Source: an uncultured Eubacteriales bacterium (lineage in GTDB: Bacteria; Bacillota; Clostridia; Christensenellales; Christensenellaceae). Taken from it: DNA of 5,692 nt. The DNA is taken from NCBI GenBank assembly GCA_905193725.1, contig CAJJPW010000148.1:1-5692 (forward strand), in the 5' to 3' direction. Position numbers and translations under genes: made by a program. Under the pieces are notes generated by a model. The model was not told the origin of the DNA. It did no database searches and was given only the letters and a program-made list of their open reading frames with translations. Within the stretch, counting starts at the first letter, position 1; every line of letters starts with the position of its first letter. Positions 4,507 to 5,692 of this stretch are shown piece by piece.

Positions 4507-5649
4507 ATGAAAACGACACTCAAATCCACGCTGAAAGCCCTGCTGACTCTGACGTTCATACTGACGCTCCTGCTGAACGGAACGGCCTTCGCACAGAGCG
4601 CCTTCGACCAGACCGCCGCTGAAAATCTGGCTTTGGAAGCCGCCGGCGCGACCCGCGAGCGCGCGCTGCTCTTCCCCACCGAGATTGAAACCGAGCACGG
4701 CCAGACGGCCTATGACGTCGAATTCCGGTGCGACGGCTTTGAATACGAATACTGGATCAGCACGACCGACGGCGCGATCATCAAGAGGGCCTGGGCGCTG
4801 ACGAGCCAGAAGACGCTGGAAATGGCCACCTATCAGGACGCGGCCGCCATCGTGATCGGCGAGCAGCAGGCGCTGGACAAGGCGCTCGCCGACGCGGGGC
4901 TGACTGAAGCGGACATCACGCTGCTGGAAATCAGCCTGGACACCGACGATATGCTGCGGCTCTACGAAATCGAGTTTTACACCGCGACGGCCGAATACGA
5001 CTATGACGTGGACGCGGTTTCCGGCACTGTGTGCGGCGCGAGCATAGAATACTTCGCCGAAAACGAGACCGTGCGCCCCGGCCAGCAGCCCGCGAGCCCC
5101 GAAACCGTGGCCAGCGCTCAGGGAATCTCCCGCGAAAAGGCGCGCTCCATCGCGCTGAGCGACGCTTCTCTCTCCGCCGCCGACGTGACGTTCACCAAGA
5201 CCAAGCTCGACCGCGAGGACGGCATGCTGGTGTACGAAATCGAATTTGTCACCGCTGCCGCCGAGTATGAGTACGAAATCGACGCGGTCACCGGCGCCAT
5301 CCGCGAAAGAAGCATTGAGACGCGCGCCACCGCTCAGCCCGCCGCCTCCAGCTATATCGGCGTGGATCAGGCCAAGAGCATCGCGCTGAAGCACGCGGGG
5401 CTCTCCGCCGCCGAGGTGTCCTTCACCAAGGCCAAGCTCGAGAAGGACGACGGCCTGCGCAAATACGAAATCGAATTCATCAAGGGCAGCACCGAGTACG
5501 AATACGAGATCGACGCGGCCACCGGAAGCGTCCTCGAATATGACGTGGAGCGCAGCGAGCCCGCCCCCTCAAACGACAACCGCCAGCCTGATCGCGACGA
5601 CGATCACGACGATAATCACGATGACGATCACGATGACGACGACGATTAA
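4507..5649 (+). CDS. Secreted protein with four PepSY-type domains and an Asp/His-rich tail
   Basis: The 380-residue product opens with a signal peptide: Lys-rich start, hydrophobic core at residues 11-23, and likely cleavage after Ala29 in AFA|QS. Four PepSY-like units follow, at about residues 34-95, 112-182, 206-272 and 283-349. Each has a helix of the form AxxIALxxAGLS, then a strand pair ending in YEIEF, then EYEYEIDAxTG. Units 3 and 4 are most alike and unit 1 is the most divergent. A low-complexity tail (362-380) is almost all Asp with three His. No lipobox, sorting motif or second membrane segment is seen, so it is probably released or loosely held outside the cell. PepSY domains are associated with peptidase inhibition and control and with extracellular sensing; the exact role here is unknown. 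Many Bacillota encode PepSY proteins beside two-component systems, which fits the kinase fragment upstream. The tail could bind divalent metals (inference). Confidence 0.88.
   Translation: MKTTLKSTLKALLTLTFILTLLLNGTAFAQSAFDQTAAENLALEAAGATRERALLFPTEIETEHGQTAYDVEFRCDGFEYEYWISTTDGAIIKRAWALTSQKTLEMATYQDAAAIVIGEQQALDKALADAGLTEADITLLEISLDTDDMLRLYEIEFYTATAEYDYDVDAVSGTVCGASIEYFAENETVRPGQQPASPETVASAQGISREKARSIALSDASLSAADVTFTKTKLDREDGMLVYEIEFVTAAAEYEYEIDAVTGAIRERSIETRATAQPAASSYIGVDQAKSIALKHAGLSAAEVSFTKAKLEKDDGLRKYEIEFIKGSTEYEYEIDAATGSVLEYDVERSEPAPSNDNRQPDRDDDHDDNHDDDHDDDDD
5122..5553 (+). repeat. Tandem PepSY repeats 3 and 4, recognisably duplicated
   Basis: Residues 206-272 and 283-349 of the PepSY protein align with few changes: KARSIALSDASLSAADVTF against AKSIALKHAGLSAAEVSF, and YEIEF followed by EYEYEIDA in both. 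At DNA level short runs such as TACGAAATCGAATT are shared. This supports recent internal duplication, while units 1 and 2 are older and more divergent. Confidence 0.75.
5590..5646 (+). repeat. Low-complexity GAY/CAC run coding an Asp/His tail
   Basis: Nineteen codons are nearly all GAC or GAT with CAC at intervals, plus one CGC (Arg363) and one AAT (Asn370). The repeat coding (GATCACGAC-like units) can slip during replication, so tail length may differ between strains. The peptide resembles known His/Asp-rich metal-binding tails in composition; binding is not shown. Confidence 0.7.
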
Positions 5650-5692
5650 TCCCGCCTGACGCGCTCCCGAAAGCATAGATGCGCCGCCTGTC
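5650..5692 (+). other. Short 3' flank of the PepSY gene
   Basis: Forty-three bases with no clear stem, T-run or start codon with a ribosome binding site. The PepSY gene's terminator, if any, lies beyond the edge. Confidence 0.5.

Noticed and set aside
4504..5394. A 296-residue open frame on the minus strand over the PepSY gene
   Set aside because: It is the complement of a GC-rich gene with a clear signal peptide, ribosome binding site and domain repeats. Its own translation is Gly/Val/Arg-rich with no motif.

Overview
This window looks like two pieces of Bacillota (Clostridia-type) chromosome joined inside a gene. The left piece (1 to about 3701) has moderate GC: hand counts give 45-54% in three 100-base samples of the ppdK region. 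It carries the end of an unidentified gene, a small YqzL-family gene, recO, a 330-base spacer with a good vegetative promoter, and ppdK for pyruvate, phosphate dikinase. The YqzL-recO order is the familiar Bacillota arrangement, and the PPDK closely resembles the Clostridium symbiosum type, with matching active-site positions.

At about 3701 the PPDK reading frame stops resembling PPDK. It continues in frame, without a stop, into the C-terminal half of a sensor histidine kinase (HATPase_c domain), which ends at 4199. The joined protein lacks the last ~68 residues of PPDK, including the active-site Cys-Gly-Ile-Cys-Gly loop. It also lacks everything in the kinase before the region just after the H-box, including the phosphoacceptor His and all sensing parts. 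GC rises to about 67% in the first 100 bases after the join, and Arg codons switch from AGA-rich to CGN only. The simplest reading is a chimeric assembly or a recombination scar joining two truncated genes; a true new fusion protein is much less likely.

The right piece (3702-5692) is GC-rich and internally coherent. The histidine kinase C-terminus is followed by a strong 17-bp-stem terminator. A 307-base spacer follows, with several inverted repeats and a pair of TCTCAT direct repeats spaced 11 bp apart near a possible promoter. Next comes a secreted protein with a signal peptide, four PepSY-type repeats and a C-terminal Asp/His-rich tail. A histidine kinase next to a PepSY protein is a recurring Bacillota arrangement, so the PepSY protein may be an output or modulator of the two-component system whose kinase is cut here.

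No tRNA, rRNA, CRISPR array, transposase or insertion sequence was seen. The items most worth checking are the 3701 junction, the four-PepSY protein with its metal-ligand-like tail, and the candidate operators at the ppdK and PepSY-gene promoters.
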